In this document: one piece after another, positions 23,531 through 34,133 of the stretch | How the letters are laid out: each line of letters opens with the position of its first letter | Numbering within the stretch: the stretch's first letter is position 1 | From: Phytophthora hibernalis | Taxonomy: Eukaryota > Oomycota > Peronosporomycetes > Peronosporales > Peronosporaceae | Assembly: GCA_012656075.1 (NCBI GenBank) | Contig: JAAKBF010000390.1 | Coordinates: forward strand, 558,001 to 622,000 | DNA: 64,000 nucleotides | Direction: 5' to 3' | Notes under the pieces: model-generated | Database searches by the model: none | The model's input: only the letters and a program-made list of their open reading frames with translations | What the model was told of the DNA's origin: nothing | Made by a program: the position numbers and the translations under genes

Positions 23531-24461
23531 TACTTTTTGTGTTTTAAACCAATATTTTTCCTTAATCGCGATCAGTATTTAACCCTTTTGTGCCCATACA
23601 TTTTCTATTTGAAAATATGTTTACTTTTGATCAAGATAAAATTGCAATACTTTCCGGTGACTATATTCTAAGTTTTTGAAATGGCCAGAAAATGTTTTGG
23701 GTAATATTTGTAAAACGTGACTGGTATTGCAATGAAACGGATAATATGAAGAATCTATACAGCACTGACGCGCTCACCGAAGAAGTATCCGTAGTTGGGT
23801 TTGAAGCACCACATCAATGCGATGCTATGTCCGTTAATTAATATATGGTGGTGCTTGTCTAGCGTACTACCCCGCCATGTTCTTGTTTGTCAAGCTGAGG
23901 AAACAGTACATGTAGCCCCCGTATAGATGAAACGGCTCCACGTTCACATCGTTCATTACTTCGCGGACGCATACATAGATGTAAAACTAGGTGAATATGT
24001 TCTCTTTCATGTCGCCACCACTGTGTGCCCGGATGTTTGCCTTAGATGGTCGAGCGATCATTCGTAGATCATGTGCCGCACCCATCGAGGCACTCAAAAA
24101 CAAAAAGTTTATTTACCTGCAATGGTTAGGACGGAGAGCATATCAACTTGCGGCCATGGGGCTATCGGTGACAAAGATATTCATTGGGTAGATTGGATAA
24201 TGGATTTCCTTCCGTTTCGTGATCCGAGCGTGGCCGCGCTCACTGCTTCGAGCTGTATAACAGAACGTTGCGATTATATTAAACGGAAATTGCAGCTCAT
24301 ATATAAGGATCAGTCTATCTGCTCATCGAAGAGGATTCACTGTAAATTTAGGCTCATCGATTTATATGTCACTGCCTCCTCGTCCTCGAATGAATAAGTT
24401 GCGCTGCTGCCACTCTGTAACCTGTCCACACCTGGTACTCTGTCAGTCTAAACGAAAGCAT
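23531..24461. other. Intergenic, no recognised gene
   Basis: Short open frames (23991-24191, 24071-24397) have no recognisable domain. One TACATGTA octamer lies near 23907. Confidence 0.4.
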
Positions 24462-25029
24462 GCACATGCAAGAAGGAGACCATGGCTCACATCTTTTGGG
24501 AATGTCTACGAGCGGTAGCTCAATGGTCCAAACTAATCTGTCACTGGACGGGTGAACGCGGACCGAGACACGAACTAGGCCCCGTTATTCTCAACTATGC
24601 CAACTGACAAGCCCTGGACGACATTCCCATATCACGCCGCCTTCAACTTCAGGAACGTTTTCAGGACGACAGTGAAGCAATGGAGAAAGAATGGAGGCGG
24701 GTATGGTATATTTTGAGTATAGTATACCAAACAACAATCTGGATAGAGCGGAACGACATCGTTTTCCGAGAAGGAGGGCACTGTACAGTCAACATCACCA
24801 TTCGATTCTGGGACACCGGACTGCTGCAATTGTAGGCCCTAGCCAAAGGGGATAATCTAAAACCAGACACAATAATCCGAGGACCCAGACTCCACGACTG
24901 TCTTGAACTTATTGTCCTAGACCCAAAAGGATACCCACCAGGATTGGGGACCAACCACGATCAGTTATCAATACCGACACTGGCGCTCATATCCTGGCTA
25001 CGGACCTATCAGAGATTTTGCAAATAAAA
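24462..25029 (+). mobile_element. LINE (non-LTR retrotransposon) 3'-end relic
   Basis: A frame containing CKKETMAHIFWEC matches the zinc-binding tail (zf-RVT) that follows the reverse transcriptase of L1-like elements. It continues with WSKLICHWTGERGP and MEKEWRRVWYILSIVYQTTIWIERN, also typical of that tail. In-frame stops lie at 24605 and 24833. Only the 3' end is present, as expected from 5'-truncated insertion. Confidence 0.65.
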
Positions 25030-25210
25030 CTTGTAAATAGACCTACTGAACTCTCTCGTCCTCGAATGGCAAAGAATGAAACTAACATTGTAAACAGATG
25101 TAAAAACATGCAGATGCCAGTGATAAAAAATAACATTTAATAAAAAACAGATAGTTTACACAAATATTGTGAAGCTAAACAATGGAAGGGTAAAGGAGCC
25201 GTAGCGCTCG

Positions 25211-25280
25211 AGCACCTTTATCACACTACAAGCACCTTTAAGCGCTCATCGTAATCAAAAATTACTCACGATAAAGGTGC
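25211..25280. repeat. AGCACCTTTA motif cluster, right
   Basis: AGCACCTTTA at 25211 and 25231, and the reverse form TAAAGGTGC at 25272. It mirrors the cluster at 20364-20424 and may mark the edge of a composite insertion. Confidence 0.35.
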
Positions 25281-25353
25281 AGTACTGTAACGCGATTCCC
25301 GTACAACGTACCCGTTGCACTACCAGGAATATATGGCAATATCAATAATTGCC

Positions 25354-25870
25354 CTATTTACCGTGGGCAACTAGAGGCGTAGCATTAGGCTGGGAGGACA
25401 GTTGACTAAGATTCTTTTTTAAATTAAGCTCGCGCCTCATTGAACTTTTAAATTTTCGTGTGCCCCTACCTCGTAGGGCCGGTAGGCTACCCTGCCGGTG
25501 CATTTGCATCTTGTTGTCTTTGCCAGAGAAAACGCGTTTGCAAACACATCCGAGAAGCCTAGCAGCACCATGTATGGATACAACGTCCCGTTCACACCGG
25601 TACAACCCGAGCAGGTAATGGTGAATGCGAAGGTATAGCTTGCGCAGCATGTCCTGAGAATCGTAACCTTGGCGCCCTTCCAAATCTACATCTTACCTAC
25701 TCGGGCCAAAGCGATTGCGTGACTCGTTTAACGAAGATAGCGCACTGTCAGATGGAGCTTCTTCACCCAACAACATTCGAGCACCACCATCCACAAGATA
25801 CACAAAATACTTTGTGTGACCGTAGTCACAATCGGTGACATATGGACCCAGCAGCGAAACCCGCTCAATA
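25354..25870 (-). pseudogene. Unrecognised coding relic
   Basis: From about 25870 down, one frame reads coherent protein (VSLLGPYVTDCDYGHTKYF ... GGARMLLGEEAPSDSALSSL) to a TAA near 25695. It then continues in the same frame (YDSQDMLRKLYLRIHHYLLG, CERDVVSIHGAARLLG) to 25354. The sequence has the look of a real protein with Cys/His-rich parts but no domain I can name. The single in-frame stop could be real, or a short intron may start at GTAAGATG. Confidence 0.35.
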
Positions 25871-26118
25871 ACTTATTTCAATGGTGCCGGTAGGTGACTT
25901 ACTTCAGTAATTCGAAATATGCATTATGTATGCAATAATGTATTTCTTCTTCGTTTGATATTTATTTCATCGACTGCCTCCCATATTATTGCAAAACTTC
26001 GAAGTAGTATTGTAGGAAGCCCTGTCAGAAGCCCAAATATTGCAAAAAATGAAATGCTAATACACAATTGTATTTTGGGTCTTTCTGGCTATAGCCACTG
26101 CTTCCATCACTTACGTCC

Positions 26119-26397
26119 TCAGGCCTGCTCTCTACAGTCTCCTGGGGCACCTCCCTTTGACTTGAGGCTAATGGAGGCGTCCGCGCACTGCGCCTCCTCC
26201 AGCAGACACTCGTTCGAGTAGGTGACGCCATTCGAGCCGCACACGGGCATCAGGTCGCGCTCGCATCCCTTGTCGCAGGCGTCCGCGCTCGTCTCCCTGG
26301 TTACCGCCACGTGCAGCGTCGCTTCGTCCGTCTCCAGGTGCGCGCAGACGCCCGAGAGCAGCAGCGCCAGTGTCGTCAGAATCGCTGCCTTGTTCAT
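26119..26397 (-). CDS. Secreted Kazal-type serine protease inhibitor
   Basis: 92 residues, intact, intronless. The signal peptide ends near residue 19 (MNKAAILTTLALLLSGVCA). A single Kazal domain has six Cys at 41, 45, 53, 64, 71 and 88, with the family signature PVCGSNGVTYSNEC. The P1 residue, second after the second Cys, is Arg47; many oomycete Kazal inhibitors carry Asp there. This suggests a trypsin-like rather than subtilisin-like target. In oomycetes such proteins are secreted to block host apoplastic proteases. Confidence 0.9.
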   Translation of the reverse strand: MNKAAILTTLALLLSGVCAHLETDEATLHVAVTRETSADACDKGCERDLMPVCGSNGVTYSNECLLEEAQCADASISLKSKGGAPGDCREQA

Positions 26398-27655
26398 TAC
26401 TTCTCTGTCCGGCCAATATATACAAATTTGGGTTTTCCGCCTCTCAGTCGGTCAATTTTGGTAGCTAAACGCGAAGAAGTAGCTTAAACGAAAGAACAGG
26501 TCTCGAGGTTTGTGTTGATATTTATCTTTGGCACTTAACTCAATTGGTATGCTAAATAACTTCGCAAACCCGAGCTGAGTTTGACGGCATAATAACCTTT
26601 TTTCGTAACCCGCCTCTAAATTAGCGATATTAGCCCCAAAAATGGTAGAGCATCGTCAACGCTTTGCGATTCTCCTCGTAATAGCACAATCTATGGAACC
26701 TCCCACCTGACTCAAGAATTGCAGTATTACAAACGAGGTTTTATCCAGCGTTATGATCATGATTGCAATTTCTGCCCTAACCTAAGTGCGATTTCATCCA
26801 ATCATGATCAGGTTACTGTCCGCTGCCAAGTCATTTATCTGGTCAAATTTTGGCCAATAAAATTCATGTAACATTTTGTGTGGCGAACAAAAAACCAAAT
26901 TCGTATAAATTGGCCGGACAGAGAAGTATTCTTTTGAATGGACGTATTATCATAATATTACAGAAAAGTATTATATTATAATTCTTTTTCTGTCACAATA
27001 GAATATTATTGTATTGTGACAGAAAAGTGGAGTCGGTTGCTACTGTAATATTTTAGCGGAGTTTACGTCACATACTATTTGTCCACCACCGGAGTCTTCC
27101 GGCGGAGACCATGCTTGACGCGCCGAGTTCTGCCGCTCGCATTGGCCATCGGTTTTGACGTGCCCCATTTCGTCAATCGCATTGGCCACGCGATTCCGGC
27201 GTTGCAATACTGAGCCGGACCACCTGTCCATGTCCATCGCAGAAACGGTTGAGTGAGTCAGGGAAAGCGGTAACACAAGCATGAAGCCTCGACCCGGGTG
27301 TTGCTGGCAAAGAGCGTTTCCATTGCCATATCGTCCAGTTGCGTGCATGTACACCTCGTCGACAATTACACAGTCTCGCCGGACCCTCATTCATTTCTAT
27401 AATCGAGCAAAGTGCTGTCATCTCTTCCTCAGATTTAGAGACCGACCTCCAGCAGCTTTGACATGCAATCGATGCTAGTCGACCTTGATCAGTCATCGCC
27501 AGCTTCGACCGCGTTCGCCGACTTCATTGGCGCGGAAGCTCGTCAAACGCGTGTCACAGTCTCTTTAGTCGCGTCTGAAGCTGAGACCGGGCGCCTCGGA
27601 GCTCGCTCATTCCCCATTTTGCGTCGTCGTGCACAAGTCCCCAACAAGGTTCAAG
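26398..27655. other. Intergenic, no gene seen
   Basis: No supported gene. A hairpin around 26983-27026 pairs TTCTGTCACAATA with TATTGTGACAGAA. Confidence 0.45.
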
Positions 27656-29777
27656 ATGGCGTCGTGGATCTGCAGTTTGGCGGGTCATCGAGAGAGCGAG
27701 CGCTTCGCGTTGCCTCAGAAGACGTGGGTGCAACACGTACAGCACTACGCGCCGATCTTCCGCTGGCTGCCCAACTACAACGTGGCCAAGGACCTCAAGT
27801 TCGACATCGTGGCCGGCATCACCGTGGCCATGATGCTCATTCCACAGGAGGTGTCGCTGTCCACCATCATGAACGTACCGGCGCACCATGGTCTTTATAC
27901 GGCAGCTACAGCTCCGTTGGTGTACGCCATCTTCGGGTCCAGCACCGTTCTGTCGGTCTCCAGTGGCTCAGAGGTGTCGCTTCTAGTCGGCACCATCTTA
28001 GACGACGTTGAAAGCGAGGACGAGCGAGTAGCCACAGGCATCCTGATGGCCTTCTTCAGTGGATGCATCCTCCTCATTGTCCGCATCCTGAACCTGGGCC
28101 AGCTCGCCGACTTCTTCTCGCCCGGTCATGGGAGGCTTCGTGTCGGCCGGTGGTATTTTGATCATGCTATCGCAGTTTTCCAACGCGCTGGGCATCAAGT
28201 TCCCGTCACAGGACTACCCACCGCAGACGGTGTACCAGATCTTCAACCACATCGGCAGCACCAACTTGAATGCGTTCGCAGTGGCTGCCATCTCGATCGT
28301 TTACTTGTTCGGTGTCAAGGTTTTCAAGAAGCGCTTCTTCCCGTCACCTGTGCTGATGCAGCTCTTCGAGACCGACAAGCCGAGCAAGGAAGAGGTTCAA
28401 TTTCAAGCTGATGAGACCCAGCAGATCCACACACCGGTGACGAACAACACAGCTGAAGTCACGCACAGTCATGGCTTCTCAATCACTGACCAGCAGTACG
28501 TGAGCATGGAGTCTGCACGTCAGCGACGCGGTGACCAGACGCCTCAAGCCGAAGCTGCCGAGAAAATATTGGATGAAGCTCCGAAGCAGTCCAAAGGGAA
28601 CCTGCTTGCCATTTTCTTGGTGCGTACGCTGTGTGACCTTGGTCCTCTGGTGGTGTGCATTGTCGGTGGCATTGTTGGCTATGTGCTGGGTTCGTCGCAC
28701 TTGAAGCTCACGGGTACGATCCCTGGTGGGTTCCCGGACCCGAAGGTGCCTTGGTACGGCTTTGACTCGGGTCTCATCGCTAGCGACCGCTTCGGAACAA
28801 TCTTGTACAACTCGTTGACTGTTGTGGTGGTCGTGTTCCTGTCGAGTATTGCCATGGCCAAACGTCTGGCTATTCAGCGAGGTGAAGATATCAATTGTGA
28901 CCAGGAGCTCACTGGTCTAGGTATCGCCAGTGTCGTGTGCGGGTTCTTCCAGGCCATGCCCCCACGGGAGGTATGTCTCGCACTGCAGTGAACTTGCTGA
29001 ATGCCCACACGCAGCTTTCGTCGATCATCACGACTCTGATTGTCATCCTCGCGCTGTACACGCTGACGAGTGCCATGTACTATCTCCCGAGCGCCACGCT
29101 CGCGTCGATCATTATCGTCGCTGGCTACTCGTTGGTCGAGTTCAAGGAGGCCAAGTGGCTCTATCGCGTCAAACGTGACGAGTTTGTAGTGTGGACAGCA
29201 TCGTTCGTCTTGACATTGGGTCTGGGTGTGCTTGACGGTCTCATCGCCTCCATAGTCTGCTCCGTGTTGGCCCTCATGTGGAAAACCAAGACGTCACCCG
29301 TTGTCATCCTTGGTGAGCTCGACAACGGCCGATTTGTCGATCGCGAGCTCTTTAGCGAAGCACATGATCTGGGCGATGTCATTGTCATTCGCGTGGATAG
29401 TTCGCTGTACTTTGCCAACTGCGAGCGCGTGGCACTTTGCGGAGCGCGAGATCCTTCGTCTTCAGGTACACGGAGTCACAACTCGCGGGGTGGTGCTGGA
29501 TATGTGCAACATGAACGACCTGGACGCTACGACGATTCAAGTGCTGTCGGATATGCAGGAGAAGTTGGCGGTGCGCAAGGTGCGGTTCGCCATCGCGAAT
29601 GCCAAGAGCCGGCTGCACGATATCGTGGCCTCCACCAACATCATCAAGCGCATTCAGGCGAACGACCCGAGCATCTCGGTGGAGGAAGCGGTGTGCATGC
29701 TGAGGGACATGCCAATTTCGGATCTCACGTCTCCGTCTTCGATGTCACGCTTGTCGACGGTGCAGGACAAAGTGTAA
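27656..29777 (+). CDS. SulP-family anion transporter 2 with STAS domain
   Basis: Start MASWICSLAGHRESERF. The membrane domain is very similar to SulP 3 at 51149-53239 (GITVAMMLIPQEVSLSTIM, SSTVLSVSSGSEVSLL, SSIAMAKRLAIQRGEDI). A STAS domain contains GVVLDMCNMNDLDATTIQVL. Frame changes are needed near 28118, 28961 (a run of five C in the conserved MPPTGGMSRTAVN region) and 29436. Similarity to SulP 3 continues on both sides of each break. A predicted eleven-to-twelve-span plasma-membrane anion transporter. Its 3' end faces the MscL 2 gene, 133 bases away. Confidence 0.8.
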
Positions 29778-29910
29778 GTACAGCTAAGCCTAAATCAATG
29801 TAGTTAGTTATCCATTTTGCATGTGCCGATGTTAGTCAAAAAGTGTTGGCATCGAGAAAGCTTTCGCAAACAGACTTGTGAATTGCTATCGTGCAGTATT
29901 CAACGCCTAC

Positions 29911-30686
29911 CTATCCTCCAGTGCTTGGAGGGCCACTGATGTCTGAGCCACAGTCCTTGCACCTCGTAGCAGCACCTTTCACGAATTCCTTGCAGTATGG
30001 GCACTGCTTTTTTACACCAATCTTTATCTTGAAAACGAACGCAAGTGCTGGTGTTGACAAGTGTAACTTTAGCTTTTAGAACCAAGTTACCCAACAGCGG
30101 TGTTTGCTTACCTTTCTTTATGGCGAAGAACAGGAAGAGAGCATTGACTACAAAGTTTAGGATGTTTTGGAAGAACAATCCGTAGTTGATGGTCACGGCG
30201 CCCGCGTCACGAGCTACAAATGCACAAATGCAGCACAAACGAAGATAAGCAGGTCGATCCAAACAGCAGCTACCTACACCGGGCGTACCTTTTTGCCAGG
30301 TTTGCCATGTTTCACCTGAACACTCTGGAGTCGTCGATGGGCATCGAATTGGCCAGTAGTGGTTTGCGATTCCTCGTGCTACAGAGCAACAACCAAGTCA
30401 GCACAAAACTTTGAGGTCTATCACCGCAAACGCCGCTCACCTGAGAAAAGACTGATAAACGGTGCCAAGATATCTCCGACCAGGAGTTGAGGATGGCAGA
30501 GAAGCTCGAACCCAGGATGAGACCCACTGCCATGTTGAGCATGTTGCCCTGCTGAATAAATTCCTGGAAGTCCGTGAGCAACCCTCGAGTGGTCAGAAGC
30601 TCACGGTTTGCCAATTCCTGGACCCGATCGAGCAGCGAAACATTTTCTGGAGGAGGAGGCGGCGCAGCAAAAGGATTCCAGCCCAT
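29911..30686 (-). CDS. mscL: MscL-type mechanosensitive channel 2 with C-terminal zinc ribbon
   Basis: Four exons: 30686-30441, 30378-30289, 30213-30112 and 30047-29911. All introns are GT-AG and phase 1. The start MGWNPFAAPPPPPENV opens a proline-rich N-terminus. The first helix carries QQGNMLNMAVGLILGSSFSAIL. The loop again has two Cys (RCPSTTPEC). The second helix is FVVNALFLFFAIKK. The last exon adds CPYCKEFVKGAATRCKDCG, a CxxC...CxxC zinc ribbon absent from MscL 1 and from bacterial MscL. One missing base is needed near 30482 to keep frame in the first helix. Predicted tension-gated channel; the ribbon may bind a partner or sense metal or redox state. Confidence 0.75.
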
Positions 30687-30897
30687 GATGAACTCTAGGA
30701 GAATTAGAGGCGAGTCTTGGGGCCAAGTTGGGAAGTGAGACGGCTGTTCAGGTGTTGAACGGGAGAGGCAAACGCGAGGACTTGTCCTCTCCCAGCTGTA
30801 CTTGCACATCGGCTGTGTAGTTTACAAGGACGACTTCATTATCGTGTCTGGGTCTATGGACTGCTTGCTATTAACTTTACTCGTGAAATGACACGTC

Positions 30898-32687
30898 TCA
30901 ACTTACGTTGAGTTTCACGGCTAGGTCTAGATGGCCGCCTTCATTTGCTCGAGGCACCCAGAGTTTCAACGAGCCACCACCTGTACCGGGAAGCCCCAAG
31001 ATACCAGGTCGCCATCGATCAAGGTAAAGCGACTTGCCTCCTAGCGCCGTTATATTCGAAGTCCACATTGCAGCACCTCCTGCTTGGACGTCCTTCTCGT
31101 CGACCTTGTTGCCGCCAGAGAAGATATTCACAGTCACATTTTCGGTGTCGGTGCTCTCGAAGGTAACGGTGACGACGCCGTCTCCCTTATTCTTCCAGCT
31201 GAGACTGCTATCACTGAAGGCGTCGCCAACCATGTTCAGACCGAGAGTGTTGGGGTCGGTGCCGTCGTCGATCTCTCCGATGAATTGCGTTGGGCCGCAT
31301 ATTGGCTGGATGTACTCGGTGATAACACCTAGGATTCCAGTGTTATCGACGCCGAGAACGAAGGCTGTCATAGCGACCTTGTCTGTCACGACGCGAATGT
31401 ACTGCTTGGCAGTCAGCGATGTGCCGTTGTCGCTCGTACCTGAATCGATCAGGTCGTCCGCGATAATACCCAGGGTCTTGCGCAGCGTGTCACGGGTTTC
31501 GTACGCAGTAGCTTCGCTGGACTCGGTGATAAAGTGCTCCATGCAGTTGTTCGTCACAGTGGGGATGTCACGAACAAAGAGGTCTGACTCGTACATTGCT
31601 ATTCGAAGTTCGTTCTGTGAGATACCAGGCTTCTCCTCTTCATTTGAGCCACAGTCATCCAAGTGTGGTCCGTCAGCCGTTTGAGTTCGTAGCCGCACGT
31701 TGAGTTGGAAGCCAAGCCTGTCTTCAGAGACGAAATCTCAGTCTCGTTCAGCTCCTCCAACGGTTGAGTGAAGTTCGTCCGCTTGAGAAAGGCCGTGAAC
31801 CGATCCCAGCCCCGAATGATGTTGGGTCCATGGTCGAGAAGCTCTCCGAGCTGAAGCTGGATGCTGTCGACGATCCAACTTGCGGGGTCCATAACTGCGG
31901 GGTACGGGAGGCCCAGGCACATGGCAATGATGACGGGGAAATCGATGGTCACATAACTCGTTTGGTACAATACGGCCATGACCCGGTCGAAGGGAGCTTG
32001 CGGATCGTACACCTTGATGTAACTAATGTACTTGATGAGCATCTTGATGTTCCCGATCATGGCTCGGATACACTTGGCGCCTGCGACGAGTTTTTTCGCT
32101 GCTGTGGTCAATTGGCCGAAGATGCCCATTGTGGTTAGCGATATCGCCGCTTGCACGACGTTGGACGTCTTGGAATAATATTCGAGCCCGCAATCGTCGT
32201 TCTGACGGATACATTCGAGACCGCACTTCACCGGATACGATAAAGGACATTGGGCCCAGCATGATTCCCACTTGTAGTCGAAGCCAACAGGGCAGGTCTT
32301 CATAATGTGCGCCTTGCGGTAGCAGGCAGAGTCACCGCCGTCAGGTGCACCGATTGTAGGTCCAACCCAGTTTCTGTGGATTGACTCAACCGTGTCGATG
32401 GTCTTGACGTGCGTTCCGAACGCGACGTGGGTTACTGTGGGTGACGAGGAGCTTGCCTCGCCGCCTTCAAGATCGAGATCACTTGAGTCGGACGACATCC
32501 TTGGAAATGAAGAAGCGAATGAATTAGACGAATCGTTTGCAGCCGAATACGACGCAGCTTCCGCTGGTATGGTCACCATAGGCACTTCCGTTGGGCTGAT
32601 GACCACGGATCTGGTAGATGTAGCTATTGGATAGCTCGCTGAGATGGCCAGCGTTAGTAGACTCAAAGATCGTATCCGATTCAGCAT
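30898..32687 (-). CDS. Large secreted cysteine-containing protein, unrecognised family
   Basis: Start at 32687 with a signal peptide (RSLSLLTLAISASYPIA). A Ser/Asp-rich spacer follows, then a Cys-rich module with ten Cys in about 60 residues (CYRKAHIMKTCPVGF, CWAQCPLSYPVKCGLECI). A helical region comes next, then an all-beta-looking tail (VTVTFESTDTENVTVNIF ... LKLWVPRANEG). One frame change near 31640 links two long frames, total near 590 residues. N-glycosylation-type sites (NFT, NET, NST, NVT) fit secretion. I do not recognise the family. Extracellular, possibly cell-wall or host-facing. Confidence 0.65.
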
Positions 32688-33573
32688 GTTGATCTCGAGC
32701 TTTTGCAGAAAAGTCGATGCTTGTGGGACTCGGGGAATTTGAGAATGGCCTCGTCGACTGGCGTATCTCGCTAATTGTGCCTACATGTACATTCACCGTC
32801 GAGTTGGGTGATGCTTAACCAACAACTCCCTTGCAACGGGCGAGGGAGCATGGCAAGAACAATGCACACTTCGTATCCTTATCTCAGTCAAGGGTAAACC
32901 TGGTTGCACACAGGACTTTTGCTCAACCTGGACCAGAGCTTGACGTCGACTGCACATCTTTGTTTGTGCTGTTCGGGTGATTAACGCGGTGATACCGCGG
33001 CGGGATTATTATCGCCCAGTCTTTGGGCCGGTAACCTGCTTCTGTCCGATGGTCCGGTTCCGCCGCTTCACAGCGTCGGCCACCGTCGATGCTCGTCGAG
33101 CCAATGAAGCTTCTCTTCATGCTGGGATGCACATGCAACTTGTCAACGAGCGAGCGAGTTCCCTCGCTTGACGCGCTGTCTGCAGTAGACAGCTCTCGGT
33201 GTACGACCAGACCTTGACAGTGAACAGTAATCATGCGGAGACCAGGTGAGTTTCCAAGGACCCTCGTGACCTCGACATCCCCCGTGGTCAGACACGGATG
33301 ATTCTGGAGAGATTAGTACGACGTGACTCAGGCTCTTTGGGTGGTGGTAGTTACCGGTACATGTATTAATACATGTATTATACTTCGGAGTAGGCACCTA
33401 CCGGTAGCTTCGCAGTGAGGGTCGAACACCATTGCCGTAAGCCTTAGAGATCAAGCTATCGCTGTGTTTTCCTGTGTGTGTATATCGTGAGAGAGTGCCA
33501 TGTTGTGCGTCTCCTCTGCAAAGGCGAACAAGTTCCACGTGATCAATTGCGGGAATCAATTCCCGAATTGTGT
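32688..33573. other. Intergenic, no gene seen
   Basis: No supported gene. Two overlapping-style TACATGTA sites at 33358-33380 sit in a short palindromic stretch, and another octamer lies near 32782. Confidence 0.45.
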
Positions 33574-33735
33574 ACAATAATTAAAGGAAGTGCTTACAAT
33601 TTGTAAGTACAGGTGCACTTGTAACAATTTGTACAGTAATTAAAGGAAGTGCTTACAATTTGTAAGTACAGGTGCACTTCCTTTAATTACTGTACAAATT
33701 GTAAGTGCAGGTGCACTTCCTTTAATTACGGTACA
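33574..33735. repeat. Foldback repeat 1
   Basis: The unit TAATTAAAGGAAGTGCTTAC ... AGGTGCACTT appears twice in direct order and then inverted (AGGTGCACTTCCTTTAATTA twice). The whole block can fold on itself. No coding capacity. Confidence 0.65.
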
Positions 33736-33964
33736 CAACCGTATAATTCTTTATTTTGTGAGACCTTACCTCTACAGTATTAACTCAGTAGCGTGCATTG
33801 TAAGTTACAATGCATAATTCTTTATTTTGTGAGACCTTATCTCTACAGTATTAACTCAGTAGCGTGCATTGTAAGTTACAAGTTACAAGTTACAATGCAC
33901 GCTACTGAGTTAATGTTAATACTGTAGAGGTAAAGTCTCACAAAAATAAAGAATTATACGGTTG
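33736..33964. mobile_element. Foldback/MITE-like element 2
   Basis: The ends CAACCGTATAATTCTTTATT and AATAAAGAATTATACGGTTG are exact inverted repeats. Pairing continues inward through GTGAGACC, CTCTACAGTATTAA and CTCAGTAGCGTGCATTGTAA. The left arm contains a partial internal duplication (33810-33870). It abuts foldback 1 directly. Confidence 0.7.
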
Positions 33965-34133
33965 TCAAATGGGAGCGTAAAATATGCTAAATTGAGAGCG
34001 GAAAATATACTCATGACAAATCTTTCAGCGATCTTTGACGAGCCGTCGCGATCTTCATCGTGCGGCTGTAAGGAGTCCTCACGCTAAATTGCACAATGAT
34101 CCACTTGCGTGTCATTTTGCAATTTTGACAAGC

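Noticed and set aside
31034..31684. 216-codon plus-strand frame
   Set aside because: Antisense to the secreted protein gene.
33574..33964. CRISPR-like repeated units
   Set aside because: The repeats are inverted and self-complementary without unique spacers, and the organism is a eukaryote.
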